From the NCBI GenBank assembly GCA_021397845.1, contig CM038038.1, positions 56,600,748 to 56,664,747 of the forward strand: a stretch of DNA of 64,000 bases, given 5' to 3'. Below, in pieces: positions 54,973 to 64,000 of this stretch. The notes under the pieces were generated by a model. That model had not been told where the DNA came from. It ran no database searches and saw only the letters and a program-made list of their open reading frames with translations. Both the position numbers and the translations under genes were made by a program. Position 1 is the stretch's first letter, and every line of letters starts with the position of its first letter. Source of the DNA: Areca catechu (lineage: Eukaryota > Streptophyta > Magnoliopsida > Arecales > Arecaceae).

Positions 54973-55863
54973 TATCTAGGGTTTCTGACTTGCTTGCATG
55001 TTTTGAGTGTCTCTCTTTTTTACTTTGTCTGCTCGAAGTAGACTCCCTAGGACGTCCGATCCTAGGAACAAAGCGAGGTGCAAACCTCCTCTTCCCATTC
55101 CATGGGGTGTTCCTAGGGCATGTAGGGGATCCGCTGGGTTACAACTTCGTAGCAGGAATTGTAAACGAGGGAAGCATTCTATTTTTAGCCTGTAACTATC
55201 CTTTTGCAGGAATTGTTTCTCATTGAAAGTAACTCCAAATTGCATGATTTTTATTTTTCTGAAACTAGTATAATTGAATCTATTTTACATAATTTTACTA
55301 CAATTTATTGGTTTTTGTGAAATTTCTGAGAGTTAAATTACAGCAACTATGTTTCTATGTTTCTGCAATTCAATTTTTTTTTTAAGTGATCATCTCCTAA
55401 TTCATCTTAAGGGCAATTGAGCATCTAAGATAAGGGGAGGAGTTGATAACCTCTCCTTATCCCAAAACCACCACCCATTCATTCGATCCTAAGCCTAATT
55501 TTAAAATTTATTAGACTTAATTTGCCCTAGTGGGCTAGGGACACCAACAAGTCGATTCTAGGCTAATGTTGAGTCAGTTTGTCTAGTTACTCTATGTGTG
55601 CTTTGTACTCAGTGTCTAGAATGGTGGTTCAGGAATTCTATCCCGAAGGGCTTGTGTGTTGGTCCGCCTACCTAGCCAATCTCTGATTGGTGTCTAGGAT
55701 TGGTAGTTAGGGACCTAACACTCCCCTTACACCTGCCTGGCTAAGTCCCGAGTTACTACAGGCTAGCTTGCCACTCTGATTGGGCATCTAGTTTGGACTC
55801 TAGGTCTAGTGAGCAAGTAGTCGCTTTAGTCTAGTCACATTCTGTGTGCTTGCTTGCATCATC
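54973..55863 (+). other. 5' leader of copy D
   Basis: Noncoding leader collinear with those of A, B and N1. Confidence 0.7.
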
Positions 55864-57504
55864 ATGTCCACCCGAAATGGAGTACCCTCCCAACCTGGTC
55901 AAACCCAACCTGATTTAGAGGCCATGATTAGAACTCTTACCGAAAGTATGACCAAATTTAGTCAGGATATGAATGAGGATTTTGCCCAGTTTAGAGATTG
56001 AGTCCAAGTACTTGAGAAATGTAGACATCAAAATTGGACCCCTGATCCAAAATTTAATAGGCCCCAACCTCATCCATGCCAGGAGCCTAGGAGGACCTTA
56101 TACCGTGATCACGAGCACAACCTTAGGAAGCCTAACCATGATATCTATAGTGTGGATCGTGTCTATGAGAGGTCCTTACAATATTCTAGACCAGTCACTC
56201 AGCAACCCAAGTCTTCTAGATCAAACCATTTAGATCCACACCCATGCCCAAGTAAGGTCTCTACTAGCTTGAAACCCAGTGTGACCCAGGTTCCTATATC
56301 GCAAGAATGTTGGTTTTATGGAGAAAGAGGCCATAAATCTAGTCAGTGCCCATGCATAGGACTGGCTTGTGCACAGCTAAGTGGTAAGAATCCTAAGGAT
56401 GACATTAATGAGGGAGAACCCAAGCCTACCAATGAGGAAGAAAGGTTAGGTATGACAAGCCCAGAATCAGTTGACCCGATTACCACTGACCTGAAACCCA
56501 TTAAAGATGGCATCAAGGAAGTATATGATGCTGGCTTGAGTCTAGTTGATGAATATGAGGGGGAAGAACTTGAAGAATGTGACATCGATACTATTGGTTC
56601 CTTACCTGAGGAGACCTTGGAGAGCAACCAAGTGGTAGGACCAAGTTCAGAAATTCAAGAGATTTGTGAGAATCAGGTTCCTTTAGTCAAATACCCCCAG
56701 GAAGAACTCATAGTGTTAGCTCGAGCTATCAGTCCATACCTTCTAATGACAGTCATTCCCCAAGTACCAATTGAAGATCTTTGCACTGAACTGTTTAAGT
56801 TTGCCCACCCTATGGTAGATCCTCTCCTTAGGATGACTGAATCAAGCCTCTTATAATTGGACCTTGTCCCATGCCCAGCCACTAAGGTCTCTCCCGTAAT
56901 CTCAGTTGAACATCCTTGTCTTGAGCGGATTGATTCACCCAGTCCTGTAGAAGTCCTCCTTATGACCCCAGACCCCTTCCTTCGCATGACTGACCTACCC
57001 TTCTATAGAGTATACCTTTTCTCACCCATAGGTCAAATTTTAAGTCTTGAGGTCATCATCCATAGACCCTCCAATGAATCATTCTCTAATCCATTTCTTG
57101 AGAAAGTGGATCATTGTTTGCTTAGAGAACAAACCTTAACTATTGCAATCACATGTCCTAGGCTACTCCTCGAACCATCTCTTGATCCATTCCTAGGAGT
57201 AGCAAACTTTTCCTTTCGTAAGGATGACAAGTTGACACTCATAGATCACCATTCAAACCTTCAGGTCACCACCCTTAGTCAGCAGGTAATTCGAGACTCC
57301 ACCTCATATTTCCTCCCATTCTCTAGGACTTCCAATGCTTCTTACACCATCCAAGTATACTTTGTCGAAGTCTTTAGAGTGAACCACATGTCAGAACCTA
57401 TTAGGTTTGCCACCTACTTCTGGAAGACCTTATGGCACCTACTAGGCACCCATGATAAGTTTTCATGCTCTGTATGCCATCCTCCGACCCAAGGTCAAAC
57501 CTAG
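55864..57504 (+). pseudogene. gag: Chimeric ORF1 (copy D)
   Basis: One 547-codon frame from ATG 55864 with two stops: TGA at 55999-56001 (CGA arginine in relatives) and TAA at 56854-56856 (CAA glutamine in copy B). It contains the Gag start, a knuckle whose second cysteine is changed (CWFYGERGHKSSQC), an acidic segment, about 220 residues of unknown region, and the integrase scrap ending PPTQGQT. Alignment with copy B is continuous with few differences, mostly substitutions. The frame seems to have been a unit in the common ancestor. Confidence 0.82.
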
Positions 57505-57828
57505 AGAGCCGTAGTTTGTTAGGTTTAGACCTAGGGTTCCTTTGGAATAAAGTCCATTCTTTAGGAATGCGTCGTCAGTCTAATTTAGTTTTTCTTGACC
57601 CTTTACTAGGATTTGACTTAGATTTTGGTTTGAATGAGAGCACCAGGAATTGGGATTTGTATTTTGTCCAGGGCTGAAATTGCATTCAATGTTTTGATCA
57701 ATAGATCTATAGGCTAAAGTCCCTTTGAAATTGTTCATGGATACAAGCCTCACACACCACTTGATCTGATTTCACTATAAGCCCACACACACAAGTCTCT
57801 TGATGCACTTGCATAGCATGTAAAGGAC
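57505..57828 (+). pseudogene. Integrase core remnant (copy D)
   Basis: Same broken stretch as in B and N1, with STRNWDLYFVQG and PFEIVHG readable in different frames. Confidence 0.7.
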
Positions 57829-58423
57829 TTGCATAAAGAAATTCATGCCAAAATAACTTTAAGTAATGAAACTTATAAGAAGTTGGCTGATTCTCAAAGG
57901 CGAGTCAAAACTTTTGTTGAGGGAAACTATGTAATGATTAGGTTAAGGCCTGAACGGTTTCCTCCTGGAACCGTTAGAAAGTTACATGCTAGAGGAGCTG
58001 GACCATTTAGAGTGGTGAGGAGAGTAGGGTCCAATGCCTATGTGCTCGAGTTGCCTTCAGAACTAGGCATTAGCTCCACTTTCAACATTACAGACCTAAC
58101 AGAGTATAGAGAGCCAGCTGTGATTCCCAGTGAGCCTTTTGAGCCTAATCCTGATCTTGAGAGTGAACCCAACCCTGTGTGTCCACCAAAAAACTGGCCT
58201 GTGAGGAAAGAGAAGATTGAAAAGATCCTGGATGATCAGGTTATCTCTACTCGTAATCGAGGATACCAAAGATAGCTGATCCGCTGGCAAGGAAGGCCAG
58301 ATTCTGATGACTCTTGGATCTCCCGAGAAGAATTACAAGAATTGGACCCAGACCTCTTGGAGAGATACCAGAGCCAACTTGATCCATACTCGACAGGGTC
58401 GAGTTCCTCCCACCCAGGAGAAT
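57829..58423 (+). pseudogene. pol: Integrase C-terminal domain plus chromodomain (copy D)
   Basis: The frame gives GAGPFRVVRRVGSNAYVLEL and KILDDQVISTRNRGYQR, then a TAG at 58273-58275. It then continues LIRWQGRPDSDDSWISREEL. A one-base deletion near 58415 shifts the end. One nonsense change therefore splits the chromodomain that is intact in B and N1. Confidence 0.83.
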
Positions 58424-60018
58424 TGGTGCGGGCACCAGACTCAGAAGAAGACTTCAGGACTCCATCTGGATCTCTGATTGACCTTGCCCAAAGAATTAGG
58501 ATTTTCTGGTTTTGTAATAAGGGTTGACTTGGTCAACTCAATTTTAGTTTGAGTCTGTATTTCCCTGCAATTAAATTTTATTGAGTCATGTTGACTCAGT
58601 GCAAGTCCTAGTGGTGGTCTAGGTCTTCTCCAGGGTGCCACATTTTCTCCCAGGCCCAAGCAAGTGGGCGCCACACTCCCAGCCACACGACAAGTCTAGG
58701 AGGTGCCACAAATCCATCCCAGTGTCTTGGTCCCCACACCCAAGGGAGCAAGAAATTTTCTTGAAACCAAATTCAAGGAGGCGCCCCATATGTACCTTAA
58801 AAGGCCAAGCTAAAGGAGGAAAGAAGCATTTCTTGGGGAGCACTTCAAGGGGGTGCCCAATCTATGCCAAAAAAGTCCAAAGCAAAGTTGGGAAGAGCCA
58901 TGACTTGGGGAGAAAGAAAAAGAGGTGTCCAAAAGAGTTGAGCCATAGAAGGAAAAAAATATTTCTTGAAGAGCAAAGCTAGGAGGCGCCACCTACTTAC
59001 CATTTGAAGCTTTCAATCAACATTTATGGAACCTCTTGGCCGGCCATATGGGGAGGAATTGATTCTACAAACCTAATTTGAAGATCCATCCTATTAGTCC
59101 CACATGGGAAGTTGTAAAACCCTGACCACTTGTAAAGTCCTTTAAAATAAACCCCTTTTGTAAGTTTTGAAAAGATCTGATGAATAAATCCAATTTATGT
59201 GTGAGCAAACTTTATGTTTCTCTCTTCCGCACTTGCATCCAGGTGTTGAGCTCTGTGAGGGAGTAAATTCGGGTTCCCCAAGAACCTTGAGGAGGTGTGA
59301 GATCTCCAACCCCAAAACCCTAGGTTAGCCACTTCACTTCCAAACCCTAGCCGCCCATCATCCTCTTCACTCCACCAAACCCTAGCCTACCCCATCTCTC
59401 ACGGCCACACTCTCCAAGTCAAGGCCGACCACCAGCATCCAGGTCCAGTCCGGATACTTCAGATTCAGAGCAATTCCCAGAGGAAGTCAGATCAGCCTCT
59501 AAGAGAATCCGGATTTCAGCAACATCAGCTTTCAAGTTCTTCTATCTGGTAAATCCTTCCTTGAGTATCTGGTTCCATAAATTGTTCTTCTTCTTTCCCA
59601 GATCTTGAGTTCAGGAGAAGCCAACTCTGCCAAAGGACCAGTATTGGAGGATCCATTGCGAAGATATCTGAATCTGGGGATCCAACAATCTGCTCAAGAG
59701 AGTCTTTCCACTAAACTCTATGAAGATCATTGCCTGGTCTGTAACCCTTCTCTTCTCTTTACTTCTGTCCTGTTGAAAGTTCAGAGCGAAACCCTAGGTC
59801 TGGGAGTTTCTCAACCCCCAGCGATCCTTTACTTCTGAACTACTCTGATAACCTAGTTTCTTTAAATTGTGCTTTCAATTATTACATAGTTTCTTTCAAT
59901 TTAGTTTAACTTTCCTTTGAGTCAAAGCCGACTTCTGAAAACATAAAAAAAATAAAAAAAAAAGAATTAGTCTTAATTTACTTCCGCATCGCATCATCTT
60001 ATCATTCGTTCTGCATCA
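58424..60018 (+). repeat. 3' LTR, copy D
   Basis: 1595 bp; its end lacks most of one 31-bp unit compared with the 5' LTR of the same element (TTATCATTCGTTCTGCATCA), explaining part of the length difference. Confidence 0.93.
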
Positions 60019-61037
60019 ATAAACAAAACTAATATACTAATTATAAAACCAATTTTCAGAGATTGAACAGCAATTCTCTTTCTGGAATTATCAAAGATTA
60101 AGAATCAAAGCATCCAATAAAGCTAGACTAGTCAACTAGTTATAAGCCCGCAAAGTAGATTTAACAAATCTAGTTATGAAAGAACTTGGTGATTAAGAAA
60201 CTACCTTAAACTAGGGTTCCTACCTTTAAAAAATCAGAAAATAAGAGTTAGGAAAGGGTTTTACTATACCAATGGAGATTTGAAGCGCTCTTGTGTGGAT
60301 ATGATCCGGTATCTTAGGATCTTGCAGCAGGACTTCAAGATTGTCGATCTTTGGGCTTTGATCTTCAACAGAGTTGGTTCCAAGGCAAAGATCACCATCA
60401 CTTCAGATCTCGATCATCTGCAATCAGTCACAACACTCAAGTAAGAAGTTATGGAAAGAAGAAGGATTTTGGAAGGAAGAAGAAAGGAGAAGGAAGCTTG
60501 AAGGTGGTGGCTAGGGTTTCTGTTGGATGGATGGAAAACCAGGGCCTCACACCCCTCGATGCTCCGAAGAACAAAGAAATTTAGGGCCTCACACCGCTCG
60601 ATGCTATCACATGAAAGGAAATAAGAGAAAGCTCTCACTTTTATTTCTTGAAAAGATTCAATGAATACAAAAGGGGTTTGTGGTGGTATTTATAGACCAC
60701 AAACTAAAATTGTAAGGGTTACAAAGTGTAAAATTCTTGCTAGAAGGGCAAGAACTTCTTGGAATTAGCTCTTCTTAGGCAACAACTCCTCTTGAATCCT
60801 TCTCTTGGAATCATAAAACTCTTGTATTTGGATTTAACTTGGTCTTCATCCATAGTGGGCGACATCAAGCTTCATGGGTTGGGCGACAACAAGTGATAAG
60901 TTCCTTCCCTTGGGCGACCTTGATGGATGGGTTGTAAGGGAACCGAAACCAGACTAGCATGGCTCGAAGCATGTGATTTAAAAACATTTTCTAAATGACA
61001 TACCATAGTGGAAGTTGACAAACAGTTTATCTAAACA

Positions 61038-61238
61038 TGTTGGTGGGGACAATAGGATCAGACACAGATTACTGGGCCCTATCTGGTTTACTTAGATATG
61101 TGTCAAATTTTGTAATCAAGTAAGATTTAGTCCTATAATAAGTTGAGGCTAGTTGATTTGTCTCAACCCTGATCCAGTTGTTGAGTCCTGTACTTATTTA
61201 TTAGTCCAGTACTAGTCCAATTTTTATACAAGAAAAGA
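61038..61238 (+). repeat. Start of an H4-like LTR, cut by copy E
   Basis: Starts TGTTGGTGGGGACAATAGG. It matches the reverse complement of 26520-26750 in the H4 LTR ('ggtttactta', 'aattttgtaatcaag', 'taataagttgag', 'gtctcaaccc'). It is therefore a related LTR in plus orientation of which only about 200 bp is seen before copy E. Confidence 0.65.
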
Positions 61239-62833
61239 TGATGCAGAACAAAGAACAAAGAAGCGTATGCGGAAGTAAAAATTAAGATTAATTCTTTTTT
61301 TTTTTTATATATTTCAGAAATTGGCTTTGACTCAAAGTAAAGTTAAACTAAGTTGAAGGAAACTAGGTAATGATTGAAAGCATAATTTAGAAAAAACTAG
61401 GTTATCAGAGTAGTTCAGAAGTAACGGATCGCTGGGGGTTGAGAAACTCCCAGACCTAGGGTTTCACTCTGAACTTTCAACAGGACAGAAATAGAGAGGA
61501 GAGATGGGTTACCAACCAGACAGTGATCTTCACAGAATTTGGGTGGAAGAACTCTCTCGGGCAGATTGTTGGATCCTCGGATTCGGCTATCTTCGCAATG
61601 GATCCTCCAATACTGGTCTCATGGCTGGGTCGGCTTCTCCTGGACTCAAGATCTGGGAAGAAGAAAAACAAGTGATGGATTCAGAGAAATGATTTACCAG
61701 TTCGAAGAACTTGAAGGCTGATGTCGCTGAGATCCGGATTCTCTTGAAGGCTGATTCAACTCCCTCTGGAAAGAGCTTTGGATCTGAAGTATCCGAACTG
61801 TAGCTGGATGCTGGTGGTCGGCCTGGACTTGGAGAGAGAGGCCGTGAGAAGTGGGATAGGCTAGGGATTGGTGGAAAGAAAAGAATGATGGGCGGCTAGG
61901 GTTTGGGAGTGGAGTGGCTAACCTAGGGTTTGGGTTTTGGAGATCTCACACCTCCTCAAGGTTCCTGGGGAACCCGGATTTACTCCCTCACGGAGCTCAA
62001 CACCTGGATGCAAGTGCGGAAGAGAGAAAACACAAAGTTTGCTCACAAAAAAAATTTGGTTTCATTCATCTGATTCCTTTAAACTTACAAGAGGGGTTTA
62101 ATTTATAGGACTTTACAAGAGAGTAGGGTTTTACATCTTCCCATGTGGGACTAAAGGAGGGGATCTACAAATCAGGATAATCCATACACATATGGTCGGC
62201 CAAGGTTCCAAAAAAAATTGATTTGGGTTATAAAAGGAAGGTAGATGGCGCCTCCATGCTTGGTTCTTCAAGAGAGGATTTCTTTCCTTCCATGGCTCAA
62301 CTCTTTTGGACTCCTCCTTTTCTTTCTCCCTAAGTCAAGGTCCTTCCCATCTTTGTTTTGGATATTTTTGGCAGGTAGTGGGCGCCTCCTTGAAGTTCTC
62401 TCCAAGAGAATTTCTTTCCTTTCATAGTTTGATTCTTTTGGAAAAGTCTTGGGCCGCCCCCTTGATTTGTGGACTCCTGGTGGATTTCTCCTCAATTGGC
62501 GCATGAGAGAAGGGAGCTGCTATCTGTGGTGTGGGGACCAAAGGTTGCTGGATGTAGATGTGGCGCCCCCTGGACTCAGGCGTATGGCTGGGAGTGTGGC
62601 GCCCACTTGCTTGGCCTTGGGAGAAAATGTAACACCCCAAGTTGAAGTCCTAGTCCACTACTGAGTCAACATGACTCAACAAAATAAAATGCAGGTAATA
62701 TAGACTCAAGCTAAAATTGAGTTGATCCAGTCAACCCTTATTACAAGCCAAAATATCCTAATTCTTCGGGCAAGGTTAATCAGAGATCTAGATGGAGCTC
62801 TAAAGTCTTCTTCTGAGTCTGGTGCCCGCACCA
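61239..62833 (-). repeat. 3' LTR, copy E
   Basis: 1595 bp, plus-sense TGATGCAGAACAAAG ... GGTGCCCGCACCA. Only one 31-bp unit end is present. A minus TATAAATTAA is at about 62099-62108. Confidence 0.92.
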
Positions 62834-64000
62834 ATTCTCCCAGGGTGAGAGGAACTCGACCCTGTCGAGTATGGATCAAGTTGGCTCTGGTATCTCTCCA
62901 AGAGGTCTGGGTCCAACTCTTGTAATTCTTCTCGGGAGATCCAAGAGTCATTAGAATCTGGCCTTCCTAGCCAGCGGACCAGGTATCTTTGGTATCCTCG
63001 ATTACAAGTAGAGATAACCTGATCATCCAGGATCTTTTCAATCTGCTCTTTCCTCACAGGCCAGTTTGTTGGTGGACACACAGGGTCAGGTTCACTCTTA
63101 AGAGCAGGATTAGGTTCAAAAGCCTCACCGGGAATCACAGCTGGCTCCCTATACTCTACTAGGTCTGTAATGTTGAAAGTGGAGCTAATGCCTAGTTCTG
63201 GAGGTAACTCGAGCACATAGGCATTGGATCCTACTCTCTTTACCACTCTAAATGGTCCAGCTCCCCTAGCATGTAACTTTCTAACGGTTCTAGGAGGAAA
63301 CCATTCAGGCCTTAACCTAATCATTACATAGTCTCCTTCGTCAAAAGTTTTGACTCGCCTTTGAGAATCAGCCAATTTCTTATAAGTTTCATTACTTAAA
63401 TTTATTTTGGCTCGAATTTCTTTATGCAAGTCTTTTATATGCTGTGCAAAAACTTCGGCAGACTCGGAGACCCGTGTGTGGACTGGTAAAGGAGCTAGGT
63501 CAAGAGGTGTGTGGGGTTTCTAACCATGCACAATTTCAAATGGACTCTTACCCATAGACCTATTGACCGAGTCATTATATGCAAATTCAGCTCTAGGTAA
63601 GTATAAATCCCAGTTCCTAATATTTTCACCAACAAGACACCTTAGCAGATTGCCTAAACTATGGTTCACTACTTCAGTTTGGCCGTCAGTCTGGGGATGA
63701 TAGGCAGTTGAAAACTTAAGTTTCGTCCCTAACTTATGCCAAAGGGTTTTCCAGAAATAGCTGGTGAACCGAACATCCCTATCTGAAACAATGGTCTTGG
63801 GTAGGCCATGGAGTCGCACTATCTCATTAAAGAACAGGGTGGCTACCTTAGACGCATCAAATGTTTGGGAACAAGGCAAGAAATGGGCCATCTTGGAAAA
63901 TCGGTCTACTACAACGCAGATGGAGTCAAGCCTCCTCTGGGTCATAGGCAAACCTAACACAAAGTCCATGCTCAAATCTTGCCAAGGACGATCTGGGACA
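62800..64000 (-). pseudogene. pol: Integrase core, C-terminus and chromodomain (copy E, one stop)
   Basis: A single minus frame from the window edge to 62800, interrupted only by TAG at 63520-63522, where relatives have tyrosine (HGYKP). The core holds LSMDFVLGLP (catalytic D), TIVSDRDVRF (second D) and TDGQTEVVN (catalytic E). Then come AEFAYNDSVNRS and SPFEIVHG, the GAGPFRVVKRVGSNAYVLEL module and a chromodomain (QVISTCNRGYQRYLVRW, DSNDSWISREEL). The last codons enter the 3' LTR. Upstream pol is outside the window. Confidence 0.88.

Larger units (their letters stand above)
53334..60018 (+). mobile_element. Family X copy D, complete non-autonomous chromovirus
   Basis: A 6685-bp plus-strand element: LTRs 53334-54954 and 58424-60018, primer site, chimeric ORF1 (55864-57504, two stops), core remnant, integrase C-terminus/chromodomain (57829 on). 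Flanks are ATAAG (53329-53333) and ATAAA (60019-60023), a 5-bp duplication with one mismatch. Same internal structure as copy B. Confidence 0.93.
27087..61037 (-). mobile_element. H3: old Ty3/Gypsy element, host of most insertions
   Basis: Pieces in correct minus-strand order: integrase (27092-27250 and 28947-29250), RNase H (29251-29691), RT (29692-30425), protease (50507-51400), gag (to 52474), leader, primer site (53299-53310) and 5' LTR (53315 to about 61037). Removing solo LTR C, Tat2 and copy D restores collinearity. H3's 3' end is missing beyond the H4 junction. Lineage within Gypsy is unresolved; the Gag start resembles chromovirus Gags. Confidence 0.82.
53315..61037 (-). repeat. 5' LTR of H3, split by copy D
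   Basis: 19 bp (53315-53333) before copy D and about 1 kb (60019 to at most 61037) after it. A minus TATAAATA box is at 60687-60694, in keeping with a minus LTR. A repeated phrase 'gggcctcacacc.ctcgatgct' is at about 60542 and 60588. The outer border is uncertain: TGTCAACTTCC (61020) or TGTTTAG (61037) could be the start. Confidence 0.6.
61239..64000 (-). mobile_element. Family X copy E (3' part, with integrase)
   Basis: Minus-strand 3' LTR (61239-62833) followed by coding sequence for integrase C-terminus/chromodomain and integrase core, open to the right edge. Unlike B, D and N1, the core is not degenerate. This copy represents the fuller form of family X. The left flanking pentamer is AAAGA; the other end is off-window. 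Confidence 0.9.

Noticed and set aside
60351..60638. Possible host gene fragment in the AT-rich region near 60.4 kb
   Set aside because: The sequence follows the H3 primer site and has a minus TATA box, as LTRs do; both-strand ORFs are short and resemble nothing.
1..64000. Host protein-coding genes, tRNA or rRNA genes
   Set aside because: None could be supported; the tRNA-like matches are 12-14-base primer sites, not tRNA genes.

Overview
The window is a plant nuclear, heterochromatin-like block made almost entirely of nested LTR retrotransposons. No host gene, rRNA or tRNA gene was recognised. The plant signs are chromodomain Ty3/Gypsy elements, Tat-type Gypsy elements with a second (archaeal-type) RNase H and an antisense gene, a Copia element with two Gag zinc knuckles, and primer sites complementary to plant initiator tRNA-Met. 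GC-rich Tat pol genes beside AT-rich chromoviruses would fit a monocot, but I cannot name the species.

Layout, left to right. (1) 1-2891: right end of a minus-strand chromovirus copy 'A' of a family called here X (LTR TGGTGCGGGCACCA...TGCATCA, 1.6-1.8 kb), inserted in Tat1. (2) 2892-18517: Tat1 (plus): broken RT/RNase H/aRNase H/integrase, a 120-bp tandem array, an antisense gene, and a 3' LTR; a complete minus-strand family X copy 'B' (9653-16683, TSD GCAAG) sits in its 3' part. (3) 18518-19700: AT-rich, LTR-like, unassigned. (4) 19700-23940: Copia element, minus, 5' LTR-gag-protease only. (5) 23941-27086: 5' end of a minus Gypsy element 'H4'. (6) 27087 to about 61037: an old minus Gypsy element 'H3', split by a family X solo LTR 'C' (27251-28946, TSD ATTTC), by Tat2 (30426-50501, TSD ATCCT), and by family X copy 'D' (53334-60018). 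Tat2 is itself split by family X copy 'N1' (35439-42290, TSD TATAC). (7) 61038-61238: start of an H4-like LTR. (8) 61239-64000: family X copy 'E', minus, with nearly intact integrase and chromodomain.

Family X accounts for six insertions, all inside other retroelements. Copies B, D and N1 are internally deleted: protease, reverse transcriptase, RNase H and most of integrase are gone. They are replaced by a long acidic/unknown reading frame fused between Gag and an integrase scrap, and followed by a well-kept integrase C-terminus plus chromodomain. Copy E still has the integrase core, so it, or a relative, is a candidate source of enzymes. The most distinctive observations are this chimeric non-autonomous architecture, a 31-bp U5/primer-site unit present in one to three copies at the LTR ends, and an intron-containing antisense gene kept in both Tat elements.
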